Assembly (NCBI GenBank): GCA_020846145.1
Contig: JADLEL010000032.1
Span: 1-46,669 of the forward strand
Length of the DNA stretch: 46,669 bases
DNA from: Pirellulales bacterium
GTDB taxonomy: Bacteria; Planctomycetota; Planctomycetia; Pirellulales; Thermoguttaceae
Reading direction: 5' to 3'
The translations under genes were made by a program, and so were the position numbers. Shown in pieces: positions 18,940 to 27,746 of the stretch. The first letter of the stretch is position 1. Each line of letters opens with the position of its first letter. The notes beneath the pieces were generated by a model, which worked only from the letters and a program-made list of their open reading frames with translations, searched no databases and had not been told where the DNA came from.

Positions 18940-19340
18940 GGTATGATTTCCGCGTCGCCGCTATAAGGATAATAGAGCATTGCGGCATCGGTCAGCATGG
19001 CAAACAGGCCCGCGGGATTGTGGGTCCAGTCGCGGCCGAAAAAAAGCGCATGGCGGGGGTCGCCCGGACCATAAAACACCGGATAGACGATATAGGTTTT
19101 GTATCCGTTGGGCTGGACGGGGATCTTCTTGAAAGCGTTCCAGGCGCGGCAGACCACGTCGCCGTAGGGCGAATCTGCATCGGACCAGGCGAGGAGCTTC
19201 CCCTGGTCATCGAGCCGCAAGTCGTGCCAAAGGAGCCTGTCGGCGGCCATCGCCGGGGCTGCGGCGAACCAGGCCGTCAGGAGAAATCCCCACGCGGCGA
19301 TGCACGGCGGGATCTTCAAAAAAGGGGACAAGCAGTTCAT
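18900..19340 (-). pseudogene. 5' fragment of a secreted protein gene, fused to the DUF5131 remnant
   Basis: A 146-residue frame from the ATG at 19340. It starts with a clear signal peptide (about 1-32, ending APAMAA), then DRLLWHDLRLDDQGKLLAW, a WNAFKKIPV segment and GRDWTHNPAGLFAML. It looks like the beginning of a large secreted enzyme of the six-hairpin type. After GDAEIIPLIRAL the frame enters the DUF5131 remnant and stops within 7 residues. The original C-terminal part is absent from the window. It lies 79 bases downstream of a PEP-CTERM gene on the same strand. Confidence 0.65.
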
Positions 19341-19419
19341 CGGCAACCTAAGCAAAAGGGTAGTTCCTTCGCCTCGAGGGCGAAGGAACTTCCCGCGAAA
19401 GATTTCAGCATCGGATGAA

Positions 19420-20958
19420 CTAGGCCTTGCGGTTCCGCCGCAGCGCCGGCGCGACCAATCCGGCCAGGGCCAGCAAGACGAACATGGAAGGCTCGGGCAC
19501 AACGAGGGCGATGCTGTTGCCGCCGCCGTAATGGTAATCGAGAGAATAACCCGCGGGAACGCCGCTGATATTGGCGGCGGGCACGGTTCCCGTCAGCGTT
19601 CCATAGGTGGCGAAGACGTACGCCGGCTGCGTGAGCGGCACGGGCGAAGCCGCGATATCGCTGAAGGATAAGGAGGCACTCGACACATCGAGCGTTCCCG
19701 ACACCAAGAGCTGGTCGATGGCATTGGCGCCGCTATCGTACTGGACGTGCAGCGTGCCGCCGAGGCTCAAGTTTCCCGTGATGGTGAGCGTGCCGACGCT
19801 GGCGCCCGGTTCGACGAGGCTGCCGCCCGCGGCCACGATGTCGCCGAGCACGGTGCCGTTGCCCCTGAGGATTTGCGTGCTCGAAAGGCCGAAGCCGCCG
19901 GTCTTCGCCAGGACGTCGAGCGTGGCGCCGGCGCGAACATCGATGACCGGCGAACCGGCGATGGAACCGGTCGCGGCGAGGATGAGCTTGCCCTCGGCGA
20001 CAACGGTTGCGCCGCTATAAGTATTGGCGGCGGCGAGTGTTAGGTCGGCGGAGCCCATTTTCCAAAGGGCGTTGTGTTTTCCGGCAGTTTCGGAAATCAC
20101 GCCGCTGACCTTGAATTCCGCGTTTCCGCTGGGCCACCAAGTCGCGATTCCGCTGTCAGAATCGAGGATGATCGGCGATTGCCAATTGATGGGGCCGTTG
20201 TCGTTGCGGGGCCAGAATTGCAGCGCGCCGTGGGCATCATGCACGCCGAATCCGTTGAGGGTAAGCGGCGGTACATTGTAGTTCCCCTTATAAATGATCT
20301 GCAGCGTGCCGCTGTTCTTGACGATCGTGCCGGGACTCGCGGGGCTAAAAATCCCCGCGGCACCGCCCCCGCCGCCGCTCGGAGTGACCATCCCGCTGTT
20401 GATCGTGAGCGTGCCGGAGTAGTTGTTGGGATTAGGCGAATCGTTCCAGAGATAAAGGGTGGAATAACCGTTCCACGGATCAGTGCCCGTCACCGTGCCG
20501 TTAACGTCCAGGTTCTTGGTGAAGCTGAGCCGGCCATCAAACCAGGGACCGGCGCCATTCGACGTCCAGAGGATGTCGATCGAGCCGGAACTCGTCGAGG
20601 AAGCGGGATTGTCGAAATTGACCTGGGCGCCGGTGGGGACCCAACCCGCATCGATATTGCAACCGGAGTTCACGATGGTGATGCCGCTGGTATTGATCGT
20701 CGTGTTGTTAGCCAGCGTAACAGTGCTTGCGGCGCCGGTGTACCCCAGGACGGCGCGATCATAGTTGTTGTTGTTCCAAACCAGGTTTGCCGATCCGTCG
20801 GGCGTCCAATTGGGAGTGGCTAAATCCCAGGTGCCATTTCCCTCCTGAATTCCGGGCATTGCCGGATTGCTATCCCAAGCCAAACTCATGGCACTTGCCG
20901 CGGCGGGCAAGAGAGCGCAGACGGCCAAAGCCAGGACACACGTCATTCGTCGATTCAT
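19420..20958 (-). CDS. PEP-CTERM protein with autotransporter-associated beta-strand repeat
   Basis: 512 residues. The signal peptide is about residues 1-23 (ending AAASA). The body is a beta-solenoid rich in Asn, Gly and Thr. A typical autotransporter-associated beta-strand repeat lies around residues 300-330 (GSADLTLAAANTYSGAT, then GKLILAATGSIAGSPVIDV). The PEP-CTERM tag runs from about 487 (VPEPSMF) through a hydrophobic stretch to the basic end RRNRKA. It is probably a surface or exported binding protein processed by exosortase. GAGAGGTG lies upstream of the ATG as ribosome binding site. The repeat motifs are shared with the giant protein at 30728. Confidence 0.9.
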   Translation of the reverse strand: MNRRMTCVLALAVCALLPAAASAMSLAWDSNPAMPGIQEGNGTWDLATPNWTPDGSANLVWNNNNYDRAVLGYTGAASTVTLANNTTINTSGITIVNSGCNIDAGWVPTGAQVNFDNPASSTSSGSIDILWTSNGAGPWFDGRLSFTKNLDVNGTVTGTDPWNGYSTLYLWNDSPNPNNYSGTLTINSGMVTPSGGGGGAAGIFSPASPGTIVKNSGTLQIIYKGNYNVPPLTLNGFGVHDAHGALQFWPRNDNGPINWQSPIILDSDSGIATWWPSGNAEFKVSGVISETAGKHNALWKMGSADLTLAAANTYSGATVVAEGKLILAATGSIAGSPVIDVRAGATLDVLAKTGGFGLSSTQILRGNGTVLGDIVAAGGSLVEPGASVGTLTITGNLSLGGTLHVQYDSGANAIDQLLVSGTLDVSSASLSFSDIAASPVPLTQPAYVFATYGTLTGTVPAANISGVPAGYSLDYHYGGGNSIALVVPEPSMFVLLALAGLVAPALRRNRKA

Positions 20959-21470
20959 AATTCACCTCTCGTTGTAAAAACGCGACTTCAAAAGAACACT
21001 CGAAAAGGGAGTCCCTAGCCGGCAAACACGGCCAACGCGATCGCCGGACGAGAAAGAGAATCGATCCGTTGGCGGAGGGCGGGCAGCCGACATAGATACC
21101 GCGTCAAAATCTTCCGGTTCCGGGAAAACACCGGATAATCGAACGGGACATCAAGGCGAAAGACTCGGTCCACCTGTTGACATAAGATCGATTAGCAAGG
21201 ATGTGATGCGCTGCCTCCGGCAGGCAAGAATCATCCAAGAATCACCCGTCACATCCAGCGGGCGTTCCCAGATCAAAGCAATCTCAAGCGAAAACATGGG
21301 CGACAACGGAAACCACCGTCAATCCGATGCCGCCTTCACCGCGCTCAGCTTTCTCTTTTTTACCAGAGGGAAACGGCGGTTTCAACGCTCCGGATTGTAA
21401 AATTGCGCACTGCGATTATCTTAATGCGCAAATCCAAGTCTGAGGGCTGTGCCAACGCGTCAGTCCCCCT
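20959..21470. other. Intergenic region upstream of a PEP-CTERM gene
   Basis: About 510 bases. The open frames are short and not gene-like. It contains a 12-base sequence (21401-21412) identical to one upstream of the regulator. No convincing minus-strand -35/-10 pair was found. Confidence 0.5.
21401..21412. promoter_or_regulatory. Possible regulator half-site
   Basis: AATTGCGCACTG here equals the reverse complement of 30385-30396 at all 12 positions. The second copy is part of the paired TTGCGCAA-like sites near the AraC/XylR-type gene. It lies 443 bases upstream of the PEP-CTERM gene at 20958 and 59 bases beyond the MttB-like stop. Confidence 0.35.
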
Positions 21471-22904
21471 TTACCCCAAAATCGCCTTGCGGCGAGCGGA
21501 AATGTAGCGTTTGAGCTCTTTTTGCGGCATTTCGGCCATTGGCGGCGGTTCGGCCGGGGCGAACCGTTTTTCCACTTGAGCCCGGGCGACCTCGGCCGCG
21601 TCGGCCGCACCTTTGTTCCACCATTCGGAGAAACTCTCGGACAAGGCCACCCGCGGACTGTACATCGACGCGCGATGATGCCTTGCCGTATGCTCCGCGG
21701 CGAGGAAGTCGTCGGGCAGAGCGGCGATTTCGGTGAACGCCAAGTGTTCCTCATCCACCGGCGTTTCGCGGCCGAGGCGCTCGAGATAGCCCCAGATTTC
21801 CAGGTCGATCAGGAACTGCTCGTACGACATACTGTTGATGCAATCCAGGGTTCCCAAGGCCTGCAGGCAGAAATGGGCGCCGGCTTGCCAGGCGGCTTGG
21901 GCCGTCATCATGCGTTCGTAGCCGCTTCGGATATCGGGTCGCCGCGAGCCGGTTACCGCCGCCGAGCAGCGGAAGGGAAGCCGCAATGTGCGCGCGAGCT
22001 GCGCGCCCCAAAGGGTGGCCAGCGCGTTTTCGGGACGCCCGAAGCCCGGACCGCCGTTGCGCAGATCGGCGCCGAAACCGCCTAAGCCGATGATCACCGG
22101 CACACCGGGGCGGATGGCCTGCACGAGCGCCGTGCAGGCCAGCAGTTCCGCGAAGGCTTGGGCCATCGCCCCGGCCGCGGTGGCAGGCGCGGTAATTCCC
22201 AACAGAATGCCCGGCGTCAACAGCACGGGTTGGCCGGCGCGAACATAGGCCACCAGCGCTTCGGCCATGCGGCGATCGAGCCGCAACGGGCTGTTGATAT
22301 TGATCAGGCCTAGCACGCACGGCTGGGAGTCGAAGTTCTCGAACACGATTTTCGCGATTTCGAGCGACTCCTCGGCCCCTTCGCGTCCCGCCACCGAGCC
22401 CATGAAAGGCTTGTCCGATTGCTCGACGAGCGCCTGGGTCAAGAGAAGCGGCCGCAAGGGGACCGGCACATCGCTCGGTTCGACCAGCAATCCGCCGGTC
22501 AAATCGACTAAATCGGCCTGGCCCGCCAAGAGCGCAAAACGGCAGAAATCGTCCAAGGTCGCCGTGCGGCGGCAGCCGCGCAGATCGGCGACGAACGGGC
22601 TGCCGTAGCCGGGAGCCAAGAGTGCGCGGTTGCTTCCAATTCGAACGTCGCGTCGGGGATTCCGCGCGTGCAGGATCCATTGCGGCGGCGCGTTGGTGAT
22701 AAGTCGGCGAACGACATCCGGAATAAGAAAAACTCGGAGCGACGCGGCATCCTGCCGCCCGCCGGCTTCCAGGAGACAACGGACCGCCTCGTCCGACTCG
22801 ATCAACATCCCCGCCTTGTCGAGGATTTCCAAAGCGGCTTTCAAAATGCGTTCGATGTCCTCGGCTGGAAGCAGTTCGAGGTAGTTTTGGGGGTGGGAAA
22901 TCAT
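21471..22904 (-). CDS. MttB-family (trimethylamine methyltransferase-like) protein, non-pyrrolysine
   Basis: 477 residues, about the usual length of the family. Recognisable segments include an N-terminal helical region (LEILDKAGMLIES), the conserved GSPFVADLRGCRRTAT, LVEQSDKPFMGSVAG, a TIM-barrel core and AHFCLQALGTLDCINSMSYE near the C-terminus. The reading frame has no internal amber codon, so this is a non-pyrrolysine homologue; characterised relatives demethylate quaternary amines such as glycine betaine, proline betaine or carnitine by transfer to a corrinoid protein. The ATG overlaps the MmgE/PrpD stop by 4 bases (ATGA), so it is the last gene of a coupled set. No ribosome binding site is seen, in line with translational coupling. 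The substrate cannot be read from the sequence, and no corrinoid protein gene is nearby. Confidence 0.88.
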   Translation of the reverse strand: MISHPQNYLELLPAEDIERILKAALEILDKAGMLIESDEAVRCLLEAGGRQDAASLRVFLIPDVVRRLITNAPPQWILHARNPRRDVRIGSNRALLAPGYGSPFVADLRGCRRTATLDDFCRFALLAGQADLVDLTGGLLVEPSDVPVPLRPLLLTQALVEQSDKPFMGSVAGREGAEESLEIAKIVFENFDSQPCVLGLININSPLRLDRRMAEALVAYVRAGQPVLLTPGILLGITAPATAAGAMAQAFAELLACTALVQAIRPGVPVIIGLGGFGADLRNGGPGFGRPENALATLWGAQLARTLRLPFRCSAAVTGSRRPDIRSGYERMMTAQAAWQAGAHFCLQALGTLDCINSMSYEQFLIDLEIWGYLERLGRETPVDEEHLAFTEIAALPDDFLAAEHTARHHRASMYSPRVALSESFSEWWNKGAADAAEVARAQVEKRFAPAEPPPMAEMPQKELKRYISARRKAILG

Positions 22905-24292
22905 GGGAGGATAGGGGCATCAAGACACGAACACTTTTCCGACATTGCGTCCACATTCGCGTGCAGAAGTTCCAAAAGCCCTTCAACCGAGCTCTGCTCG
23001 AGCGCATCAAACTCCGCGCTAACATGGCGGCAAAAGGCGTAACCCAAGGCCGGCTCCACGAGGGAGTCTAATTTGACATTCATGTCCTCGTCAGTGAGCG
23101 GCGCGACGTAATCGCCGCGCGCGGGGACCGCGGGATGCGTCCAGCAACGGCCGTCATCGAGCGTCACGGTGACCCGTGCGAGGCATTCGGCCGGAAAGCG
23201 GCGATCGATATCGTCGGCACGGACCATTTTCACGCGCTGCGCCAGCGCCCGAATGGTGGGATCGGACAGGCGGTCGGGATGAACCTGGCCGACGCCCAAA
23301 CAGCCGTCAACGAGCGCGGCGGCGACCGCCCAGGGCATGGAATACTGCGCCTCATCGGGGTCGCGCGGGTGCTCGGTGACGAGGGTCAGCGCGGCTCCGA
23401 ACGTTTCGACGACGATCGATGCGACGCACTCGTGCGGAAAGCGATGCGCTGCCTGTAAATGCCAAACGGCTTCCACGGCGGGGTGCGTCCAGCGGCACGT
23501 CGGATAAGGCTTGAAGTATTGGCGGAGGATCATCCAGTCGTCGCCCAGCGTGGCGATTTGTTCGCGGCCGGCCGCTTCGTCGGCAAACAGGGAGGGTAGT
23601 CCCGCCAACGCGCAAGCGTCCATCGTCAGGGCATGGGCGGCGGCCCACGCGCCCCCGGCGGCGCCATCCTTCACGGCGCAAGGGTATTCCGTGCAGCGCA
23701 TAATCGGCGAGACGGGCGCGTAGTATTCGGCGACGCCCAGGAGCGGATCGAGGCGTTCAGCGGGAACTTGGAGCAGTTTCGCGCCCGCTGCCGCCGCGCC
23801 CAGCGCGGCCCACGCGCCCGATGAATGCACGGCTGGAGCATAGATTTGGTGCAGCGCCAATCCGGCGCGGCAGGCGATTTCATAGCCCAGCGCGATGGCC
23901 GTGAGCAACTCCGCGCCCGTGCAGCGGGTTTCGGCGGCGATTCCGACGGCGACGGGAACGACCGTCGCGCCCGCGTGTCCCTTGGTCAAGCGGAAGCCGT
24001 CGTGGCAGTCGAGGCAATCGACGGCAAAGGCATTGAAGAACGCCGCCCCGACGCGGCTTGAGCTTCGGCCGCGGAACCAAAGCGGAATCGTGCCGGATCC
24101 GTACTGGCTTTCGATCAGCGGCAAAGCCTGTCGCGGGGCGGGCAGCACGGCACTGCCCGCCGACGTGGCGAGAATGTCCTTCAGGCAGCGTTTGGCCTGC
24201 CTTTGGACTTTCGGCGGGAGGTCTTGCCATTGGATCGCGGCGAGGCGGCGAGTGTATTCGGGGATTTCGGTCCGGCGGTTTTCGCGCTCCAT
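22901..24292 (-). CDS. MmgE/PrpD-family protein
   Basis: 463 residues. The family signature is clear: helical N-terminal domain with FNAFAVDCLDCHDGFRLTKG, then GYEIACRAGLALHQIY, VHSSGAWAALGAAAAGAKLL, YFKPYPTCRWTHPAVEAVW, and a smaller C-terminal domain. Known members are 2-methylcitrate dehydratase, cis-aconitate decarboxylase and iminodisuccinate epimerase, so a dehydratase, lyase or epimerase acting on a polycarboxylate is likely. The ATG at 24292 is chosen over an upstream in-frame start because AAGGAAGG precedes it. It overlaps the stop of the opine dehydrogenase gene by one base (TGATG), and its own stop overlaps the MttB-like start by four. Confidence 0.88.
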   Translation of the reverse strand: MERENRRTEIPEYTRRLAAIQWQDLPPKVQRQAKRCLKDILATSAGSAVLPAPRQALPLIESQYGSGTIPLWFRGRSSSRVGAAFFNAFAVDCLDCHDGFRLTKGHAGATVVPVAVGIAAETRCTGAELLTAIALGYEIACRAGLALHQIYAPAVHSSGAWAALGAAAAGAKLLQVPAERLDPLLGVAEYYAPVSPIMRCTEYPCAVKDGAAGGAWAAAHALTMDACALAGLPSLFADEAAGREQIATLGDDWMILRQYFKPYPTCRWTHPAVEAVWHLQAAHRFPHECVASIVVETFGAALTLVTEHPRDPDEAQYSMPWAVAAALVDGCLGVGQVHPDRLSDPTIRALAQRVKMVRADDIDRRFPAECLARVTVTLDDGRCWTHPAVPARGDYVAPLTDEDMNVKLDSLVEPALGYAFCRHVSAEFDALEQSSVEGLLELLHANVDAMSEKCSCLDAPILP

Positions 24293-25380
24293 CACGCGGC
24301 CTTCCTTCCCGTTTGCAGGTACTCCTCGAATTGCGCCAGGCTGAGGCAATTCAGTTGCAGATTGTCGAGATTCCGCCCCGACGCGAAGAAGTCGGTCTCG
24401 TTCACCAAGGAAGCCAAATGGATCATGCAGTCGTAGGTCGGCGTGGGGATGCCGGCCTTCCGTGCCAGCGATACAGTGAGCGTGGCGCCCATGGGGATGT
24501 CCTCGGTCACGTACCGGTCCTGCATGTTGAACGGTCCTTTGCTCGAGGTGGCCGCGAACTCCTGGACGGTCATGTTGAAGCAATCCTTGAAGACTTGATC
24601 GTAGGTGTAGGGAGAGTACCCCAGTGCGCGGAAAAGCGCCGAACGTTCGGCATCCATGGCGTAGATCACTTTCTTGACGGAAGGCGTAATCCCTTCCTTA
24701 TACATGTAGAACTCACCGCACGAATACTCGATTCGCCCCATGTTCAGCAGGGCGCCGACGGGATGCACAATGATGTTGACGTTGTAGAGCGCGGGTTCGA
24801 GAATGCTGCGAGCCGCTTTCACCTGGTGATCGTAAACGCCCTCGAGCGACTCGATGACGGCGGCCGTGTCGGTAGTGGGCAGTGCGGCCAAAAGCATCTT
24901 CGGACCATCGACGCGGTGGATGTTCACCGTGCCCGGACCAGCAAGACAGCGGCAGCAATAGGGGAACGTCACGGCTTCGGCCAGCAGCACGCGGCGGCGC
25001 ATGCCTAGAGCGTCCCAGGTTTTCCGCACGACGAGCGTGCCGCCGCTGCCGGGCCAGAGAACGACGACTTGTCCGTCGGCAAGGTGCGGCGCCAGTTCGC
25101 GGGCCACGCGCTCGTGGGTGAGGGCCTGGGTGGCAACCATGATCAACTCCGTGCCATTGACCGCGGCCGCCAAGTCCTTGGTGGCACATTGCAGCTTCGC
25201 GAAGCCCGTGTGGGCGATGCCGGTGACCTGGATCCCGCCGCGCTCGATGATCGGGTTGATATTTCGGGCGTACTCGGGAAACTCGAACAGGCGGCATTGG
25301 TGGCCGGCCAGCGTCATGTCGCCGGCGATGGCCGAACCCCCGTTACCCGCTCCGATAATGCAGATTTGTTTCGATTTCAT
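24292..25380 (-). CDS. NAD(P)-dependent opine (octopine/nopaline) dehydrogenase-family protein
   Basis: 362 residues. The Rossmann dinucleotide site is at the N-terminus (IIGAGNGGSAIAG, glycines 10, 12, 14, 15). The C-terminal opine dehydrogenase domain holds HPVGALLNMGRIE with H206 at the position of the catalytic histidine of the family, and MDAERSAL with a downstream Asp. Family enzymes reversibly couple an amino acid to a 2-oxo acid to make N-(carboxyalkyl) amino acids; in a catabolic setting they oxidise such opines. The ATG at 25380 is preferred because the Rossmann strand starts just after it. It is translationally coupled to the MmgE/PrpD gene. The gap to the upstream secreted-protein gene is 134 bases, so an internal promoter is possible. 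Confidence 0.87.
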   Translation of the reverse strand: MKSKQICIIGAGNGGSAIAGDMTLAGHQCRLFEFPEYARNINPIIERGGIQVTGIAHTGFAKLQCATKDLAAAVNGTELIMVATQALTHERVARELAPHLADGQVVVLWPGSGGTLVVRKTWDALGMRRRVLLAEAVTFPYCCRCLAGPGTVNIHRVDGPKMLLAALPTTDTAAVIESLEGVYDHQVKAARSILEPALYNVNIIVHPVGALLNMGRIEYSCGEFYMYKEGITPSVKKVIYAMDAERSALFRALGYSPYTYDQVFKDCFNMTVQEFAATSSKGPFNMQDRYVTEDIPMGATLTVSLARKAGIPTPTYDCMIHLASLVNETDFFASGRNLDNLQLNCLSLAQFEEYLQTGRKAA

Positions 25381-25514
25381 AGAATGGTGGTCCAGTGTTT
25401 CAAGCAAATAGGGAAAGACAAGCGAAGTCCTCCCGTTTCTTAGCATTTGCCCGCGTCAGACCGGATGGGACTTCGCTTGACCCACGTGACGATAGGGTCC
25501 ATGTGATTCCGCAA

Positions 25515-27185
25515 TTACGGCCCGGCTTTGATGTCGCCGATGCCTTCCGCATCGCCGCCGCAGTAGGCTGCCAGGCGGTAAAGGGCAAAGGCCGCGTTCG
25601 CGTTGCAATTATACCAATTGTGGCCGCTGTTCTCGCCCTTGGGCTTGCCGTTTTCCAGCCAGCGCGAGCCCCAGTTCGAGATCGAGCCGTCCGTGTACTG
25701 CTGCGCGCAAATGGCGTTGCCGGCGGCTTTTGCCTTGTCGAGGTAGATCTGCTCGCCGGTCGCGCGGTGGAGTTCCAGGTTGGCCAAAAGGTAATAGCCG
25801 GCGTGGACCTCCATCGGCCACCAGCAGACGTACTGCTCGAAAACGAGCGGTCCCTTAAGCGGTGCCGGATAGGCTTGGCTTTCGGGGCCGAAGAGCACGA
25901 ACTGGTCCTCCACGAAGCGGAGCATTTTTTTCGCCCAGGGAATGTAGCTTGGATTGCGGTCCTTGTTGCGGCAGAGATAGGCGATGAGGACTTGCGGCTC
26001 CCACTGCGTGAGATTACGGTAGGGACGCACTTCGCCAACGTCTTCATAACCGCCCTGCCAATTCTTCGACTCGGCGGGATAGGAGAGCATCCACTGGATG
26101 GCACGCTCGGAGGCCATTTGCAGCTTTTCGTCAACGCCGTGCCGTTCCAGGGCCTCGACCAAAAGCGAAAACTGGATGCCGCCGGTGCAATACGACTCCT
26201 TCACCTCGCCGGTCTTCATTTTCACGCGGTAGGGAAAGCCTCCGTCGGGCGCCTGAAACTTCGTGGTGACGTTCGCGATGTGCCGGGCGTAATCGAGATA
26301 CTTCGGATCGCGGGTGGCCTCGTACATCGAGACCATCGCCAGTCCCATCCACGAGGCGCGGGTGAGGTTGATGTTGTCCTCTTCGAGACCGCCGCCGAAC
26401 TTTCCCCCGGCGATGGTTGAATAGGGGAACAGCGGCATGGCGCCTTCGTTGGGCAAGCGGTTCTTCAAGGCCCAGTCGGCGACGAGGCGGGCCATCTTCA
26501 TCGCCGTTTCGCTCTGCGGGCGATGCAACTCGACATTGGCGGTCATCGACCAGATGATGGCCGGCACGATGCAGGCCGGATACGCGGCCCCATGACCCAA
26601 CGTGGCCCATTGGTGCCGGCCGCGGAACTCGCCTACCACGCCTTTGTTATCGAAGGCCGGCCCGAGCATTTCGCGTGTCGGCTCAGGCGCTGCCGAGGCG
26701 GCCGACCACATCCACACCGGCATCCCCGGCTCACGGTACGGCGCGGTGCCTTCTTCGCCGATGCGAATCAGGTACGCGATCGTGCGGTCGGCCGCGGCGG
26801 CCCAATCTTCCGGCGGCTCGTTGAAGCCCTGCCAGTCGGGCGCTTTGACGCGCCAGGACGTTTCTTGCGCGACGACTTTTCCGCCGGCATCGAGGCACTT
26901 GATGGTCAACTGAAACCATCGCCGCGGGACTTTGTCCCAGATCGGCGCGAGGTCGAGCCAGGGGTGCGGCGACTCGACCGACCAAGCCTGGTCGCCCTGC
27001 TTGACGACGGCTTGATACTTCACGGCCTTCGCCGACGGGAGAATTTGAAAGGCCGGCGGATCGATGAACTGCCGGCTATGCGCGTTCCAACTGACGATCC
27101 GGCTCTCTTCCGCGCGGCATACCGCTGTCGGGGATAACAAAACGGAGGCAATCAGAATTGTGAAGGGAATCGAAGGGCGTTTCAT
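25515..27185 (-). CDS. Secreted six-hairpin (alpha/alpha toroid)-type protein, probable carbohydrate-active enzyme
   Basis: 556 residues from the ATG at 27185, which is preceded by GGAGAGACC. The signal peptide is about residues 1-25 (ending AVCRA). Residues about 30-125 look like an Ig/Fn3-type domain (AVKYQAVVKQ, FQLTIKCLDAGGKVV). From about residue 130 the protein is helical with aromatic-rich hairpins such as LTRASWMGLAMVSMYEAT, PDGGFPYRVKMKTG and YVCWWPMEVHAGYYLLANLE. This fits a six-hairpin glycosidase, unsaturated-glucuronyl hydrolase or polysaccharide lyase-like fold, but no diagnostic active site was recognised. It is first in the left arm and divergent from the small lipoprotein gene, with 105 bases between the starts. 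Confidence 0.72.
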   Translation of the reverse strand: MKRPSIPFTILIASVLLSPTAVCRAEESRIVSWNAHSRQFIDPPAFQILPSAKAVKYQAVVKQGDQAWSVESPHPWLDLAPIWDKVPRRWFQLTIKCLDAGGKVVAQETSWRVKAPDWQGFNEPPEDWAAAADRTIAYLIRIGEEGTAPYREPGMPVWMWSAASAAPEPTREMLGPAFDNKGVVGEFRGRHQWATLGHGAAYPACIVPAIIWSMTANVELHRPQSETAMKMARLVADWALKNRLPNEGAMPLFPYSTIAGGKFGGGLEEDNINLTRASWMGLAMVSMYEATRDPKYLDYARHIANVTTKFQAPDGGFPYRVKMKTGEVKESYCTGGIQFSLLVEALERHGVDEKLQMASERAIQWMLSYPAESKNWQGGYEDVGEVRPYRNLTQWEPQVLIAYLCRNKDRNPSYIPWAKKMLRFVEDQFVLFGPESQAYPAPLKGPLVFEQYVCWWPMEVHAGYYLLANLELHRATGEQIYLDKAKAAGNAICAQQYTDGSISNWGSRWLENGKPKGENSGHNWYNCNANAAFALYRLAAYCGGDAEGIGDIKAGP

Positions 27186-27290
27186 CGTGGTCTCTCCAAT
27201 AATCATTGACAGGGGTAAAAGCCGCCGATAGTATGAAGTCCTTGCTCATCATTCTGCAAAGTCAAGTTCGAATCGAGAAAGGGAAGCGAA

Positions 27291-27734
27291 ATGAATCGAC
27301 GATCCAGTGGATGGAGTGTTTTGTATTGGACGGCCGGTTGTTCCTTGGTCACGGTGGCCTTGCTGTCGGCCGTCGGCTGCGAGCAGAGCGGACTGAATCT
27401 TGCCACGGTGCGCGGCACGGTCAAGTATCAAGGCAAGGCACTGAACCGCGGCAGCGTCGTGTTCACGCCGGAAGCCGGAACCTGCGGCCCGCAAGCTGTC
27501 GGCATGATCCAGCCGGACGGTACGTTCGAAATGCGAACTAACAACGTTTCGGGTGCCGTGGTGGGAAAACACAAGGTCACGGTCATCCTCCGCCGCATTC
27601 TCACGCCTGACGAGGAAAAGCGGCTCGTGGTGCCCGAGTCGCTCGTTCCCGTCAAATACGCGCGGGAGGAGGAAACGCCGCTCCGGTTCGAAGTCAAGCC
27701 GGGGAGCAACGAGTTGCCCCTTGAACTGATCTAG
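27291..27734 (+). CDS. Small lipoprotein, carboxypeptidase-regulatory/transthyretin-like
   Basis: 147 residues. The signal sequence ends in the lipobox-like LLSAVGC (Cys about 30). The rest is a single beta-sandwich domain with VRGTVKYQGKALNRGSVVF and QPDGTFEMRTN, typical of carboxypeptidase-regulatory-like domains. In planctomycetes, such small lipoproteins commonly lie next to DUF1559 genes, as here. AAAGGGAAGCGAA precedes the ATG. It converges with the DUF1559 gene, with 12 bases between the stops. Its function is unknown, perhaps in envelope binding. Confidence 0.82.
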   Translation: MNRRSSGWSVLYWTAGCSLVTVALLSAVGCEQSGLNLATVRGTVKYQGKALNRGSVVFTPEAGTCGPQAVGMIQPDGTFEMRTNNVSGAVVGKHKVTVILRRILTPDEEKRLVVPESLVPVKYAREEETPLRFEVKPGSNELPLELI

Positions 27735-27746
27735 CGCGGACCGGGG

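Noticed and set aside
21177..21205. Plus-strand promoter with perfect TTGACA
   Set aside because: At 17-18 bases downstream there is no usable -10 box, and no plus-strand gene follows.
21471..22904. Pyrrolysine-containing MttB
   Set aside because: The frame has no internal amber codon and no pyl genes are nearby, so it is a non-pyrrolysine homologue.
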